From positions 8,571 through 72,570 of the forward strand of contig NZ_JOFH01000032.1 of assembly GCF_000721235.1 (NCBI RefSeq): a DNA stretch of 64,000 nucleotides. Direction: 5' to 3'. Under the pieces are notes generated by a model, which worked only from the letters and a program-made list of their open reading frames with translations, was not told the origin of the DNA and ran no database searches. The stretch comes from Streptomyces olivaceus (GTDB lineage: Bacteria > Actinomycetota > Actinomycetes > Streptomycetales > Streptomycetaceae). Of this stretch, positions 1 to 9,043 are shown in pieces. The translations under genes were made by a program, and so were the position numbers. Numbering within the stretch: the first letter of the stretch is position 1; each line of letters begins with the position of its first letter.

Positions 1-231
1 ATCGTGCGGGACCCGGCCGGTGTCCTCGCCCGTGACATGGCCGCGGTGGACGCGCCGGCCCGCGCCTACTTCCTGCTCACCCAGGGGCAGACAGCCAACT
101 CGGAGATGAACGGACAGCTCAACGAGGCCCAGTTGAGACACGTCAGGGAGTCCGTGGCCGGCTCGCCGCGCTTCGAACGCGTGGCGGAGAACAGCGCGGG
201 CGTGCTCTACGTCCTGAAACCGGCGAGCTGA
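1..231 (+). CDS. C-terminal end of a membrane/cell-surface polysaccharide protein (5' truncated by window edge)
   Basis: The reading frame is open from the first base and ends at TGA 229-231, so only the last 76 codons of a longer gene are visible. The fragment contains a soluble segment with ARAYFLLTQGQ followed by LRHVRESVAGSPRFERV and ends in VLYVLKPAS. This resembles the extracytoplasmic tail of polytopic GT-C-type glycosyltransferases, which is an inference from a short piece. It is followed 13 bases later by the next gene with its own AGGAGG site, suggesting one operon with the two downstream genes. The true start lies outside the window. Confidence 0.6.
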   Translation: MVRDPAGVLARDMAAVDAPARAYFLLTQGQTANSEMNGQLNEAQLRHVRESVAGSPRFERVAENSAGVLYVLKPAS

Positions 232-244
232 GGAGGCGCGCACC

Positions 245-745
245 ATGACACCGCAGGACCTCGTGATCCGTATGCTGCCCCCGTTCGGCGGCTGGCTGGC
301 GCTCGCCTCGCTCGCCCTGCCCGACGGCTCCCCGCTGCGCGGCGCGGCCGTGGCCGCCTTCCTGGCCGTCGGACCGGGCGCCGCTCTGGTCAGAGTCTGC
401 GGGCCCGCGCTCCGGGCCCGCGGCGCCGAGGGCCCCGCCGAGCGCCGGGACGCGGACTTCGCACACCACTCCGACCTGCTCGAACGGATAATGCTGGCCG
501 TCCTGCTGAGCGTGAGCGCCGCGATACTCCTGTCCACGGTGCTGATCGCCGCGCACGCCCTGAGCGGGGACCGCGTCCTGCTGACGCTCACCCTGCTGAC
601 CACGCTCGCCGCGTTCTGCCCGGCCCTGCGCGCCCGCCCGGCACCCGGCACGACGCCTCGCCCGACACCCGGCACGACGCCTCCCGCGGCTTCCGGCGCG
701 GCGTCGGGCGCCGCGCCGCCGACACGGAAGGGTTCCACTTCGTGA
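245..745 (+). CDS. Small membrane protein of the polysaccharide cluster, unknown function
   Basis: This encodes 166 residues. The start ATG is preceded by AGGAGG at about 232-237. Two or three hydrophobic stretches are visible (about residues 15-45 and 80-125), separated by an Arg/Glu-rich loop, and the protein ends in a low-complexity Pro/Thr/Ala tail (repeats of PGTTP type). The stop overlaps the GTG start of the glycosidase gene (GTGA, 742-745), indicating translational coupling. No family signature was recognised; a membrane accessory protein of exopolysaccharide export is a guess from its neighbours. Confidence 0.7.
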   Translation: MTPQDLVIRMLPPFGGWLALASLALPDGSPLRGAAVAAFLAVGPGAALVRVCGPALRARGAEGPAERRDADFAHHSDLLERIMLAVLLSVSAAILLSTVLIAAHALSGDRVLLTLTLLTTLAAFCPALRARPAPGTTPRPTPGTTPPAASGAASGAAPPTRKGSTS

Positions 746-1863
746 GGTTCGCCCGTCCCGCTCGCCGCACCCCCGCGGACTCGACGACCGGACAGCACCG
801 CCGCAGGCGCCGCCTGCTGATCACCTCCGCGACGGCGACCTGCGCGATCCTCATCGCGGTGCTCGCCCTGCGCGACGCCTCCGGCCCCTCCGACCCGGCC
901 GACGGAGCCGGCGGCGCCGGTGACCCGGCCTGTCGCCCGACCGCCCTCCTCGAACCGCCCTGCGGCGCCTGGTTCGGCGCCTTCGTCCCCCACGACAAGT
1001 CCGACCTGGCCGACAAGGTGGAGGAGTACGAGGAGCGCGCCGGCCGCACGCTCGACATCGTGTACACGTACCACGACATGTCCGCCGTCACGGAGACCCG
1101 TCTGGAGGGGCAACTGCTCACCGAGCAGGAGCAGCAGGTCGGCGAGGACCGCATGCTGCTCCTCTCCTGGGAGAGCAAGTGGTGGGGCGGCACCCGGGCC
1201 CAGCAGCCCACCTGGAAGGAGATCGCCGCGGGCGGCCTGGACGAGTCCGTGATCGACGTCCAGGCACGACGCGTCAAGGAGTACGGCGAGCGCACGGGCA
1301 AGAAGGTGTTCCTCTCCTTCGACCTGGAGATGGACACCCGCACTCCCGACAACGGCACCCCGGCCGACTACGTCCGCGCCTACCGGCACGTCCACGACCG
1401 GTTCCGCGCGCTGGGCGCCGACAACGTCGTGTGGACCTGGGTCATCACCGGCTACCTGAACCACACCGACCTGTTCGAGCGCATGTACCCGGGCGACGAC
1501 TACGTCGACTGGATCGGCTACAACCAGTACAACTACTACCTCTGCCACAAGACGGAGTGGCTGAGCTTCGCGCAGACGCAGTACGCCAGCCACGACTGGA
1601 TCCGCGCCCACATCTCCGACGACAAGCCCCTGATGCTCTCGGAGTTCGGCAGCGCCTCCGACCCGGAACGCCCCGGCCGGCAGGCCGACTGGTACGCGCA
1701 GGTGCCCCGGGTGCTCAAGGACCTGGACGGCGTCAAGGCCGCCCTCCAGTGGAACTACCGCGACCCGGGACCGCACTGCGACCTGGCCGTGGCGAACGAC
1801 CGGGCGTGGGACAGCCTGCGGAAGGTGGCAGCCGACCCCTACCTCAACCAGCCGCGCGCATGA
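742..1863 (+). CDS. Secreted or membrane-anchored GH26-like glycoside hydrolase
   Basis: The product has 373 residues. An Arg-rich start and one hydrophobic segment (about residues 27-45, LLITSATATCAILIAVLAL) suggest a signal anchor. The body resembles family-26 beta-mannanase-like TIM barrels: a candidate acid/base Glu in SFDLEMD, the conserved AYRHVHDRFRALGADNVVWTWV block, and a candidate nucleophile Glu in LSEFGSAS. Such enzymes cleave beta-mannosyl or related linkages and often occur in polysaccharide clusters as processing hydrolases. It starts with a GTG overlapping the previous stop. The exact substrate cannot be told from the sequence. Confidence 0.75.
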   Translation: MRFARPARRTPADSTTGQHRRRRRLLITSATATCAILIAVLALRDASGPSDPADGAGGAGDPACRPTALLEPPCGAWFGAFVPHDKSDLADKVEEYEERAGRTLDIVYTYHDMSAVTETRLEGQLLTEQEQQVGEDRMLLLSWESKWWGGTRAQQPTWKEIAAGGLDESVIDVQARRVKEYGERTGKKVFLSFDLEMDTRTPDNGTPADYVRAYRHVHDRFRALGADNVVWTWVITGYLNHTDLFERMYPGDDYVDWIGYNQYNYYLCHKTEWLSFAQTQYASHDWIRAHISDDKPLMLSEFGSASDPERPGRQADWYAQVPRVLKDLDGVKAALQWNYRDPGPHCDLAVANDRAWDSLRKVAADPYLNQPRA

Positions 1864-1872
1864 GGCGCCACA

Positions 1873-1937
1873 CCGACGAGCCGCTCCGACGAGCCGTCCG
1901 GACGAGCCGTCCGGACGAGGGGTCCGGACGAGGGGTC
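1873..1937. repeat. Five tandem 13-bp repeats between convergent genes
   Basis: Five head-to-tail 13-base units with the consensus CSGACGAGCCGTC/CGGACGAGGGGTC fill the space just after the glycosidase stop and before the convergently read deacetylase gene. The last two units are identical and the first three differ at one to three positions. No function is evident; it looks like slippage-type expansion in intergenic DNA. Confidence 0.85.
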
Positions 1938-1983
1938 CGGAACGAGATGTTCGCACGCGAGCGAAGCCGTCCCGCGGCGCCGC

Positions 1984-2820
1984 CTACCCCGCGAACTCGG
2001 GACCCCGCACCATCGCCCGCCCCCGCCGGTACCACCGCCACGCCACCGTCTTCGGGCCGTCGCGGTAGGGGGCGGTCCGTACGCCCCCGCCCGCCAGCCA
2101 GGACTCGACGTCGGCGACCGTGTGACCGCGCCGCACGATGAGCCGCGCGATGCGGTACCGCTCGTCGCGCTCCGAACTGAGGGCGTGCCGCACGGCGGTC
2201 GCCGTCTCGTACCCGGCGCGGGCCGACCAGGACCGCACCTTCGCGCTGTTGTAGCCGTGCGGGTAGGCGAGGTGGCGGACCGGGTGCCCGAGGGCGTCCT
2301 CCAGCACCGCCTTGGACGTGCGCAGTTCGTACGCCAGGTCCTTGCCGGGCAGCGTGTCGAGCTGGGCGTGGGTGACGGTGTGGCTGCCGATCTCCATGCC
2401 GGAACGTTCCAGCCCGGCCACCGCCGCCAGCGTCATCATCGGCGCGGGCGGCAGCAGACTGCGGCCGCCCGGCACGATGGCGCCGGTGGTCAGGTAGGCG
2501 GTGGCCGGCAGCGACCGCTCGGCGAGCGCCTCGGCGGTCGGACCGGGCAGGTCGGCGAAGCCGTCGTCGAAGGTGAGCAGCACCGGCCGGGGCGGCAGCG
2601 GCGCCCGGCCCGCCAGATGGTCGGCCAGCACGCCGATGGTGACGGGCGTCCGGCCGCTGCCGACGATCGCGTCGAGGTGGGCGGCGAACTCCTTCGGGGT
2701 GACGGTGAACTCGGCGATCCACGCGGGCGGATCGTCCATCACCGCGTGATAGAGGAAGACGGGGACGTAGGCCCCGCCGGCCGGGGCCGGCCCGTCCCGG
2801 TGCGTCCCGGCCCCGCTCAT
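1984..2820 (-). CDS. Polysaccharide deacetylase (NodB homology domain)
   Basis: The 278-residue protein is a carbohydrate esterase family 4 deacetylase. Visible motifs are the catalytic Asp pair in LLTFDDGFADL, the metal-binding histidines in IGSHTVTHAQLD, and the downstream HLAYPHGYNS block. The family removes N- or O-acetyl groups from chitin-like, peptidoglycan or exopolysaccharide substrates. No clear signal peptide is present, only a short polar N-terminus. The ATG overlaps the stop of the glycosyltransferase gene (ATGA, 2817-2820), so the two are co-translated, and the deacetylase probably acts on the glycan built by that transferase. Confidence 0.85.
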   Translation of the reverse strand: MSGAGTHRDGPAPAGGAYVPVFLYHAVMDDPPAWIAEFTVTPKEFAAHLDAIVGSGRTPVTIGVLADHLAGRAPLPPRPVLLTFDDGFADLPGPTAEALAERSLPATAYLTTGAIVPGGRSLLPPAPMMTLAAVAGLERSGMEIGSHTVTHAQLDTLPGKDLAYELRTSKAVLEDALGHPVRHLAYPHGYNSAKVRSWSARAGYETATAVRHALSSERDERYRIARLIVRRGHTVADVESWLAGGGVRTAPYRDGPKTVAWRWYRRGRAMVRGPEFAG

Positions 2821-4199
2821 CGCGCCGCCACTCCGGCCGCGCGCAGGGCGCGGCGCGCCCGCAGGTAGCCGACCGGGCCGTACAGCATCCCCCGGCGCTG
2901 CAACCGCGCCAGGCGCCGCGGCCAGGGATGCGTACGGGAGTCGTGCCCGCCCGGCGCCGCACCCTCCCGGTCCCGGCCGCCCCCGCTCCCGCCGCCCCCG
3001 CGTCCGTCCGCGTCCCTTTTCCCGGCGGCGCGTACGGCCGTCAGTTCCCGGGCGTGGGCCAGCCCGCCCGGCACCCGTGCGAGGAAGGCCGGCAGCAGCG
3101 CGGGCCGGTTGACCAGGATCGCGGTGAGGTACGCGGTGAGGCCCGCGCCGTAGCCGTACGCCTGGGTCTCCAGGTCCCGCCAGGTCTCCCGGTGGTGGTG
3201 CCAGACCAGCGCCCGCGGCGTGTAGCGAAGGCGCCGCCCCTGGGCGAGGACGCGCACGAACCCGTAGAGGTCGTCACCGCCCCGCGCACGCGTGCCCGCG
3301 CCGGTCGCCGGGTCGAAGCCGCCGACCGCCCGCAGCACCGCCGTACGGAAGGCCATGTTGGCACCGGAGCCGAACCGCCCCGCGGTGAACGGGAACAGCG
3401 GCTCGCCGGCGGGTGGACACGCCGGATCGTACGTGCGCGGGGTGAAGCCCTTGGCGAAGCCGCCGTGGCTCTCCAGCAGCACCTGCGCGGGGGTGCGCAG
3501 CCGCGCGGGCAGGATCAGCCCCGTGGCGCAGCCCAGCCCCGGGTCGGTGGCGAACGGCGCGGTCAGTTCGGTGAGCCAGCGCGGGTCGGCGACCACGTCG
3601 TCGTCGGTGAAGGCCACCACCTCGCCCCGCACCACCGCCAGGCCCCGGTTGTGCGCGGCGGCGAGTCCGGGGACGGGCTCGCACACGTACCGCACGCGCT
3701 CGGCGTACTTCCGCTCGACGAGTTCCCGGGTCGAGCCGGTCACCGGCGCGTTGTCGACGACGACGATCTCGAAGTCCGGGTGGTCCTGCGCGAGCAGGGA
3801 GTCGAGGGCGCGGGCGAGCTGGTCCGCGCGTTCCCGGGTGGCGACCACGACACTGGCGCGGGGCGGCACGGGCGGTGCCTCCGGCGGCGCGGTGCGGAGC
3901 AGCCGGCGGGCGAGTCCGGCCAGCACCCGGGCCGCGTCCATGCCCTCGGGCACCTCGCCGAGGAGGGTACCGACGGGCACGCCCGCCTGTCTGACCAGCA
4001 GGAACACCGAGCCGGGCGTGACCGGCGGGCTGCCCGGACCCGGCCTGAGCACCACGCCGTCGTCCGCCGCGCCGGTGGAGTCGCCTAGGTCCAGCTCTGC
4101 CACCTGCACCGGCCCGAGACCCAGAAAGTCGCCAATCTCCCGCCGCGTCCTCTCCCGCCGCAGATCCCTCTGTGTCCTCTCCCGCCGCAGACCGGCCAT
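2817..4199 (-). CDS. Family 2 glycosyltransferase with N-terminal extension
   Basis: The 460-residue protein begins at ATG 4199 (MAGLRRERTQR); the frame is open further upstream but runs into the next gene. Residues 1 to about 120 form an extension; then comes a GT-A domain with ASVVVATRERADQLARALDSL, the nucleotide-binding IVVVDNAP and the metal-binding triad in VAFTDDDVVADP, followed by the acceptor region RARGGDDLYGF. It would transfer a sugar from a nucleotide donor to a surface glycan. It sits between a FemAB/GNAT-like gene and the deacetylase, all on the minus strand. Confidence 0.85.
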   Translation of the reverse strand: MAGLRRERTQRDLRRERTRREIGDFLGLGPVQVAELDLGDSTGAADDGVVLRPGPGSPPVTPGSVFLLVRQAGVPVGTLLGEVPEGMDAARVLAGLARRLLRTAPPEAPPVPPRASVVVATRERADQLARALDSLLAQDHPDFEIVVVDNAPVTGSTRELVERKYAERVRYVCEPVPGLAAAHNRGLAVVRGEVVAFTDDDVVADPRWLTELTAPFATDPGLGCATGLILPARLRTPAQVLLESHGGFAKGFTPRTYDPACPPAGEPLFPFTAGRFGSGANMAFRTAVLRAVGGFDPATGAGTRARGGDDLYGFVRVLAQGRRLRYTPRALVWHHHRETWRDLETQAYGYGAGLTAYLTAILVNRPALLPAFLARVPGGLAHARELTAVRAAGKRDADGRGGGGSGGGRDREGAAPGGHDSRTHPWPRRLARLQRRGMLYGPVGYLRARRALRAAGVAAR

Positions 4200-4237
4200 G
4201 CGCCCCCCTCGTGGTAGCCCCTCGTGGTATCCCCTCG

Positions 4238-5323
4238 TCACGACCGGCGAAGCCGGGCCGCGCCCCGCAACGTGCGTGCCGCCAACGACGCCAGCCGGGG
4301 CCGTTCGCGCACGAAGCCGTGCGCGCGGCGGGCGGGCTCGCGGCCGAGCCAGTGCAGCGCGGCGCCCGCCCCCGGACGGGCCACCACCCCCTCGTAGACG
4401 GGCAGTTCGCCGGTCTTCAGGGAGTCCTTGTACTCCGCGGGCCCCCGCCCCATGTCGAGCAGCCCGATGCCCTCGGCGGCCGCGGCCTCGGCCATCCGCA
4501 GGTGCAGCACCAGCCCCGGCGAGTACTTCCCGAACTCCGTGTCGTACGCCGGGAACCAGCAGGCCAGGACGGTCCCCGAGCGCAGGCCGAAGTGGGCGGC
4601 GACCGGCCGCGACCCGGCGTAGAGCACGGACAGGGTGCCCGTGCACTCCGGCGCCCGGGTCTCGGCGAGCCGCGCGACGAGCCGGCTGATCCACTCCTGC
4701 GCGAACCGGTCCCGGCGCCCCGTCCTGCGGTACTGCGCCGACTTCCACTCCATGAGCGTCCGCAGTGCGGCCGGATCCCGCTCGTCGAAGACGAACCGCA
4801 CGTCCCCGACCTGGCGGCCGAGCCTGCGCTCCTTGGCCAGGGTGGTCTTCAGGAACTTCGGCGAGCGCTCGCGCAGGGCCCTCTCGTACGCCTCGTAGCC
4901 GTCCCCCACGTCAATGACGAAGGTGGTGTGCTCCTCGACGGCGTACGGCACGAACAGCTCCTGCTCGGCCTCCAGGTTGTCGAAGGCGAGGCTCGACAGG
5001 GAGCAGGCCCGCAGCAGTTCGCGCGGGTGCGGGACGAGGTCCTGGCGCAGCACCGCGCCCTGGCAGTCCGAGACGCCGAGCCCGATGGCCCGGCCCTGGC
5101 CCAGCGGTCCGCGCTCGTACGGCAGGAAACCGGCCGCCTCACCGCCGTCGTACATCACCGCCACCCGCGCCCGCGGCCGCACCCGGCCCACGACGTCGGT
5201 GAACTCCGGTTCCATGAACGGGTTGCGCGGTGCCGCCGACTTGGCGCGCAGCTCCCGCCAGTGCTCCCGTTCCCCCGCGCTCAGCTCCTCCGGCCTGAGC
5301 ACCCGCACCCGCCCGCTGTTCAA
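4238..5323 (-). CDS. FemAB/CelD-type GNAT acyl- or aminoacyltransferase
   Basis: About 361 residues from TTG 5323; the frame extends to 5449, but that part is compositionally unlike coding sequence and has no good start, so the start is uncertain. The C-terminal half matches the GNAT_6/CelD family of exopolysaccharide-cluster transferases: PVAAHFGLRSGTVLACWFPAYD, then YSPGLVLHLRMAEAAAAEGIGLLDMGRGPAEYK. These proteins are predicted to acylate glycans or lipids at the membrane. The gene ends about 40 bases before the glycosyltransferase start, which supports one operon with it and the deacetylase. Confidence 0.75.
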   Translation of the reverse strand: MNSGRVRVLRPEELSAGEREHWRELRAKSAAPRNPFMEPEFTDVVGRVRPRARVAVMYDGGEAAGFLPYERGPLGQGRAIGLGVSDCQGAVLRQDLVPHPRELLRACSLSSLAFDNLEAEQELFVPYAVEEHTTFVIDVGDGYEAYERALRERSPKFLKTTLAKERRLGRQVGDVRFVFDERDPAALRTLMEWKSAQYRRTGRRDRFAQEWISRLVARLAETRAPECTGTLSVLYAGSRPVAAHFGLRSGTVLACWFPAYDTEFGKYSPGLVLHLRMAEAAAAEGIGLLDMGRGPAEYKDSLKTGELPVYEGVVARPGAGAALHWLGREPARRAHGFVRERPRLASLAARTLRGAARLRRS

Positions 5324-5597
5324 CCCGACCCCCCGATCAAGTCCCCCCGGACCACTGCCTTGAACAGACACTGCGCCGAACAACAGGAAGGTACCTCCGG
5401 GGGAGCCTCGGGGGTAGGTAGCCCACCATGTTGTTGCCAACCGGTGCACAGGCCTTTAAGCGGCTTTAGCAGATGATGCGCCAGCTTTCGGACACGTACG
5501 GCCGCGTCCCCGGGCGCCTTCGAACGCACTCGCCACGTCCTCGTTCGGAAGCGGTCGCCGGTGAGTCGGGCAGGTGCGGTGTCCGTATTCTCTGATC

Positions 5598-6413
5598 ATG
5601 CACCGCACCCCGTATTCCCTCGTCGCCACCGATCTCGACGGCACGCTGCTCCGCGGCGACGACACCGTCTCCGACCGGTCGCTGGCCGCGCTGGCGCGGG
5701 CGGCCGGGGCGGGCGCGCGGCATCTCGTGGTGACCGGCCGGCCGGCGCCCCGGGTGCGGCCGCTGCTCGCCGCCCTGGGGTGCACCGGACTCGCCGTGTG
5801 CGGGCAGGGAGCCCAGGTGTACGACGCCGGCGCGCACCGGATGCTGTGGTCGGTCACCCTGGACCGGGAACTGGCCGAGACCGCGCTCGGCAAGATCGAG
5901 GCCGAGGTCGGACAGGTGCACGCCGCCGTCGACCAGGACGGCGTCGACGGCCTCACGCTGATCGAGCCGGAGTACCGGATGTCCCACCCCACGCTGCCCG
6001 CGGTGCGGGTCGGGCGGCGCGACGAGCTGTGGCGCACCCCGATCAGCAAGGTGCTGCTGCGCCACCCGCAGCTGGGCGACGACGAGTTGACGGCGGTCGC
6101 GCGCGCGGTGGTCGGTTCCCTCGCGACGGTCACGATGTCCGGGCCCGGCACGGTGGAGCTGCAGCCCTGCGGCATCACCAAGGCGACCGGCCTGGCGCTC
6201 GCGGCCGAGTACCTGGGGGTGACCCGGCGGCGGACGATCGCCTTCGGCGACATGCCCAACGACATCCCGATGTTCGACTGGGCGGCCCACGGCGTCGCCA
6301 TGGCCGACGCGCACCCGGAGCTCAAGGCGGTCGCCGACGAGGTCACCCGTACGAACGAGGACGACGGCGTGGCCGTCGTCCTCGAGCGGATCTTCGGTAC
6401 CTCTGTCTCCTGA
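5598..6413 (+). CDS. HAD-superfamily IIB (Cof-like) phosphatase
   Basis: The product has 271 residues from ATG 5598 (MHRTPYSLVATDLDGTLL). Motif I DLDGT supplies the nucleophile Asp, VVTGRPAPR is motif II, a Lys near KATGLALAAEYLGV is motif III, and FGDMPNDIPMFDWA is motif IV with the metal-binding acidic residues. The Cof-type cap lies between motifs II and III. These cytoplasmic enzymes dephosphorylate sugar phosphates, nucleotides or cofactor intermediates; the substrate is not predictable. The gene stands alone, facing the transglycosylase-like gene tail to tail. Confidence 0.85.
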   Translation: MHRTPYSLVATDLDGTLLRGDDTVSDRSLAALARAAGAGARHLVVTGRPAPRVRPLLAALGCTGLAVCGQGAQVYDAGAHRMLWSVTLDRELAETALGKIEAEVGQVHAAVDQDGVDGLTLIEPEYRMSHPTLPAVRVGRRDELWRTPISKVLLRHPQLGDDELTAVARAVVGSLATVTMSGPGTVELQPCGITKATGLALAAEYLGVTRRRTIAFGDMPNDIPMFDWAAHGVAMADAHPELKAVADEVTRTNEDDGVAVVLERIFGTSVS

Positions 6414-6445
6414 GTCTCCTGGCGCGGTGAGTCGCCCAGCGCGGC

Positions 6446-6934
6446 TCAGTAGGCGCTGAAGACGTTGTCCATCGAGCCGTACCGGTCCGCCGCGTAGTTG
6501 CAGGCGGCGGTGATGTTGGCGACCGGGTCGTACGGGTCCCAGGAGGTGCCCTCCACGTGGTACGCCTGGAAGGTCGGGTCGATCACCTGCAGCAGACCCT
6601 TGGACGGGGTGCCGTTGACGGCGTTGATGTCCCAGTTGTTGATGGCGAGCGGGTTGCCCGACGACTCCCGGATGATGTTGCGGTGGATGCCGTCGTACGT
6701 GCCGGGGATGCCCTGCTGCGCCATGATGTCGAGCGACTCGCGGATCCAGCCGTCGAGGTTGTCCGGGTACGCCGTCGCCGCCGTGGTGGCGGTCGGGGCG
6801 GCCGGGGTGGCGGCGGAGGCCGTGGTGGCGCCGATGAGCGGCAGCGCGAGCACCGCGGCACCGGTGCCGGCCACGGCGAGCTTCCGGGCGAGGCGGCCGG
6901 TGCGGGCGTGACGGTTGTGACCGTAGGCAGACAT
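6446..6934 (-). CDS. Secreted lytic transglycosylase-like cell-wall protein
   Basis: The 162-residue precursor has a signal peptide (Arg-rich start, hydrophobic LAVAGTGAAVLALPLIG, likely cleavage after ATTASA). The mature part has the SLT-like fold: IIRESSGNPLAINNWDIN contains the catalytic Glu context, followed by GLLQVIDPTFQAYH and ITAACNYAADRYGSMDNV. Family members cleave the glycan strands of peptidoglycan outside the cell. The ATG at 6934 has AAGGAG about 10 bases upstream. The leader carries a c-di-AMP riboswitch, a common arrangement for cell-wall hydrolase genes in Streptomyces. Confidence 0.9.
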   Translation of the reverse strand: MSAYGHNRHARTGRLARKLAVAGTGAAVLALPLIGATTASAATPAAPTATTAATAYPDNLDGWIRESLDIMAQQGIPGTYDGIHRNIIRESSGNPLAINNWDINAVNGTPSKGLLQVIDPTFQAYHVEGTSWDPYDPVANITAACNYAADRYGSMDNVFSAY

Positions 6935-6947
6935 GTTGTGTCCCTCT

Positions 6948-7090
6948 CCTTACGCCTGCGAGGTGAGCTGTCGGGTTCGGGCGGGGAGGTGCCCGGCCGT
7001 GCCCCTGACGGGTACGGCTTCACCCCGAGCCGCTCCGGTCGTGACCGGTGCGGCGACTTACCTGGGTCCCCCGCTCCTGCCGGCGAGTGT
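6948..7090 (-). ncRNA. ydaO-type cyclic di-AMP riboswitch
   Basis: Read on the minus strand, the leader of the transglycosylase-like gene contains the conserved ydaO signatures in order: GGGGGACCCAGGTAAGTCG, then TCGGGGTGAAGCC, then GCCCGAACCCGACAGCTCACC, ending at CAGGCGTAAGGAGAGG just before the start codon. These segments match the known consensus, and the ligand-binding blocks are intact. In actinomycetes this class is an off-switch for cell-wall remodelling genes when c-di-AMP is high. The class is recognised by eye; the 5' boundary is approximate. Confidence 0.9.
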
Positions 7091-7718
7091 GTTGGGTGGA
7101 TGACTGTGCGGCCGGGCGGCGGCAGGATTAGGCGTCCGCCCGACAGGCCGGGAACGTATGCGAGAGCACATGTCCGGAACAAGTGCAGGTGTCACCCAAC
7201 ACGCCTGTTGACCTTGGTCTGGGGCATTTGATGCCCTTGATCCTTTGCGTCTGCCAAGTCCCAACTGGCGTGCGGGGCAAAGGGAGGACACAGGTTGCGG
7301 CGGGGTTGCTCCGGGGCGGTGACGAGTGAGCCAACTCACCCGGCTCAACAAGCGCGGCAAAAGGGGCATTCGCCCCAACTGTGCCTCAACCGGCCATCGG
7401 TCGGGAGGGGCTGTCCGTCGAGTGGGCGACGCGCTCGGAGTGCGATCCGCGTGCGATCTGCCGGGAGGGGTGATGGGATCTTCTGCGGCGGTCGCCGGTC
7501 CGCTCGCCGCCCGGTTCCGCGCCTCGGGCGTATCGTCCAATATCCGCTCATATCACCTGATCAAAAACATACCGCGCATGATCCGATACCGACCGGCCTG
7601 CAACGGTGGGCGCTAGCCGTGATCGAAAGGTGACCGGATACGCTGACTTGAGTGGTGGCAGCGACCTATCGACAAACCAGGTAATCGCCAGAAGACACCA
7701 GCAGACAGGAGACCCCTC
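7091..7718. other. Long divergent intergenic region with no gene seen
   Basis: About 630 bases lie between the riboswitch and the polyprenyl synthase gene. Short open frames here lack ribosome sites and codon bias. A perfect inverted repeat GGGCAT-TTG-ATGCCC is at 7222-7236. The region must hold the promoters of both divergent genes. AT-rich patches at 7541-7580 are unusual for this genome and may mark the promoter of the rightward gene. Confidence 0.6.
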
Positions 7719-8729
7719 GTGACCGTCGTCGGGCCGTTCGGGCTGAGCGTGCGGGACCAGGCTCTGGAAGCCGATGTCCAGGCCGGATTGGTTGCGGTCG
7801 AGGAAGGGTTGCTTGAGGCAACCAAAAGCGAGGTCCCGTTCATCACGGAGGCCGCCCAGCACCTGGTGCGAGCGGGCGGCAAACGGTTCCGGCCGCTGCT
7901 GGTGATGCTCTCGGCCCAGTTCGGCGACCCCTACGCCCCCGGCATCGTGCCGTCGGCCGTGGTCGTGGAGCTGACCCACCTCGCCACGCTCTACCACGAC
8001 GACGTGATGGACGAGGCGGCCGTACGGCGCGGCGTGTCCAGCGCGAACGCCCGCTGGGACAACTCGGTCGCGGTCCTCACCGGCGACTTCCTCTTCGCCC
8101 GCGCCTCCCAGATCCTCGCCGACCTCGGGCCCGAGGCCGTCCGCGTCCAGGCCCTCGCGTTCGAGCGGCTGGTCACCGGCCAGATCCTGGAGACGGCGGG
8201 CCCGCAGGACGGCCGCGACCCGGTGGAGCACTACCTGGACGTGCTGGGCGGCAAGACCGGATCGCTGGTGGCCGTCTCCTGCCGGTTCGGCGCGATGATG
8301 TCCGGCGCCGACGAGACGGTGGTGGACGTGCTCACCCAGTACGGCGAGCGGCTCGGCGTCGCCTTCCAGCTCGCGGACGACGTCCTGGACATCGCCTCCG
8401 ACTCCCACGAGTCGGGCAAGACGCCCGGCACGGACCTGCGCGAGGGCATCCCGACCCTGCCGGTGCTGAGGCTGCGCGAGCGCGCCGAACGGCTGGGGCT
8501 CGCGGAGGACGTCGCACTCTCCGAGCTGCTCGCCTCCGACCTGAGCGACGACGACCGGCACGCCGAGGCGCTGCGCCTGCTGCGCGCCCACCCGGCACTG
8601 GAGCAGGCCCGGCGGGACACCGTCCGGTACGCCAAGGACGCCCGGGCGGCGCTGGCCCCGCTGCGGGAGTGCGAGGCGAAGGCCGCGCTGGTGGAGCTGT
8701 GCGACGCCGTGGTGCACCGGGCCGGCTGA
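7719..8729 (+). CDS. Long-chain polyprenyl diphosphate synthase (heptaprenyl/octaprenyl type)
   Basis: The 336-residue cytoplasmic enzyme condenses isopentenyl diphosphate onto an allylic primer, most likely to make the side chain of menaquinone. Both aspartate-rich motifs are present: LYHDDVMDEAAVRRG (FARM) and FQLADDVLDIASD (SARM), plus the GGKRFRPLLV substrate-binding start and a GKTPGTDLREG motif. The GTG start is preceded by AGGAG about 9 bases upstream. Its location not far from respiratory genes fits a quinone role, but the chain length cannot be read from sequence alone. Confidence 0.9.
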   Translation: MTVVGPFGLSVRDQALEADVQAGLVAVEEGLLEATKSEVPFITEAAQHLVRAGGKRFRPLLVMLSAQFGDPYAPGIVPSAVVVELTHLATLYHDDVMDEAAVRRGVSSANARWDNSVAVLTGDFLFARASQILADLGPEAVRVQALAFERLVTGQILETAGPQDGRDPVEHYLDVLGGKTGSLVAVSCRFGAMMSGADETVVDVLTQYGERLGVAFQLADDVLDIASDSHESGKTPGTDLREGIPTLPVLRLRERAERLGLAEDVALSELLASDLSDDDRHAEALRLLRAHPALEQARRDTVRYAKDARAALAPLRECEAKAALVELCDAVVHRAG

Positions 8730-9043
8730 GCGCCGGGGCGTCCTCCCTCCCCGGCGATGTGCGTCACGGGGGGGGGAGGGGTGCCGCCGTGTCCGGGTGG
8801 CGTACCGCACCCCTACGGGCCGGTGCGGTGCTCGCCCCTCCGTGTCATCCCGTAGGAGTACGCGGAGTTGAGTCCGCGGTCTGACGCTTCCGCTCCGGTG
8901 ATTTGGTCAGATGGACACCACGGAAAACACCAATCCTCACCGATTCGGGTGAGAATGGCGGCTCACGGGTAGCAGTGCGCGCACGGGTTGAAGGAGTGCG
9001 GGACCGCGAGACATCCGCCGCCGACGACGGAGGTAGGGCACAC
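8730..9043. other. Intergenic leader of the LolA-like gene
   Basis: This 314-base stretch contains no convincing gene. It includes a run of nine G at 8768-8776. The frame of the next gene is open back to 8903, but the strong ribosome site lies at 9029-9035, so I treat 8903-9043 as leader. No terminator hairpin is obvious after the polyprenyl synthase gene. Confidence 0.55.

Noticed and set aside
4200..4748. N-terminal extension of the glycosyltransferase to 643 residues
   Set aside because: The upstream part is antisense to the FemAB/GNAT-like gene and is Arg/Gly/Pro-rich shadow sequence; ATG 4199 begins the conserved part.
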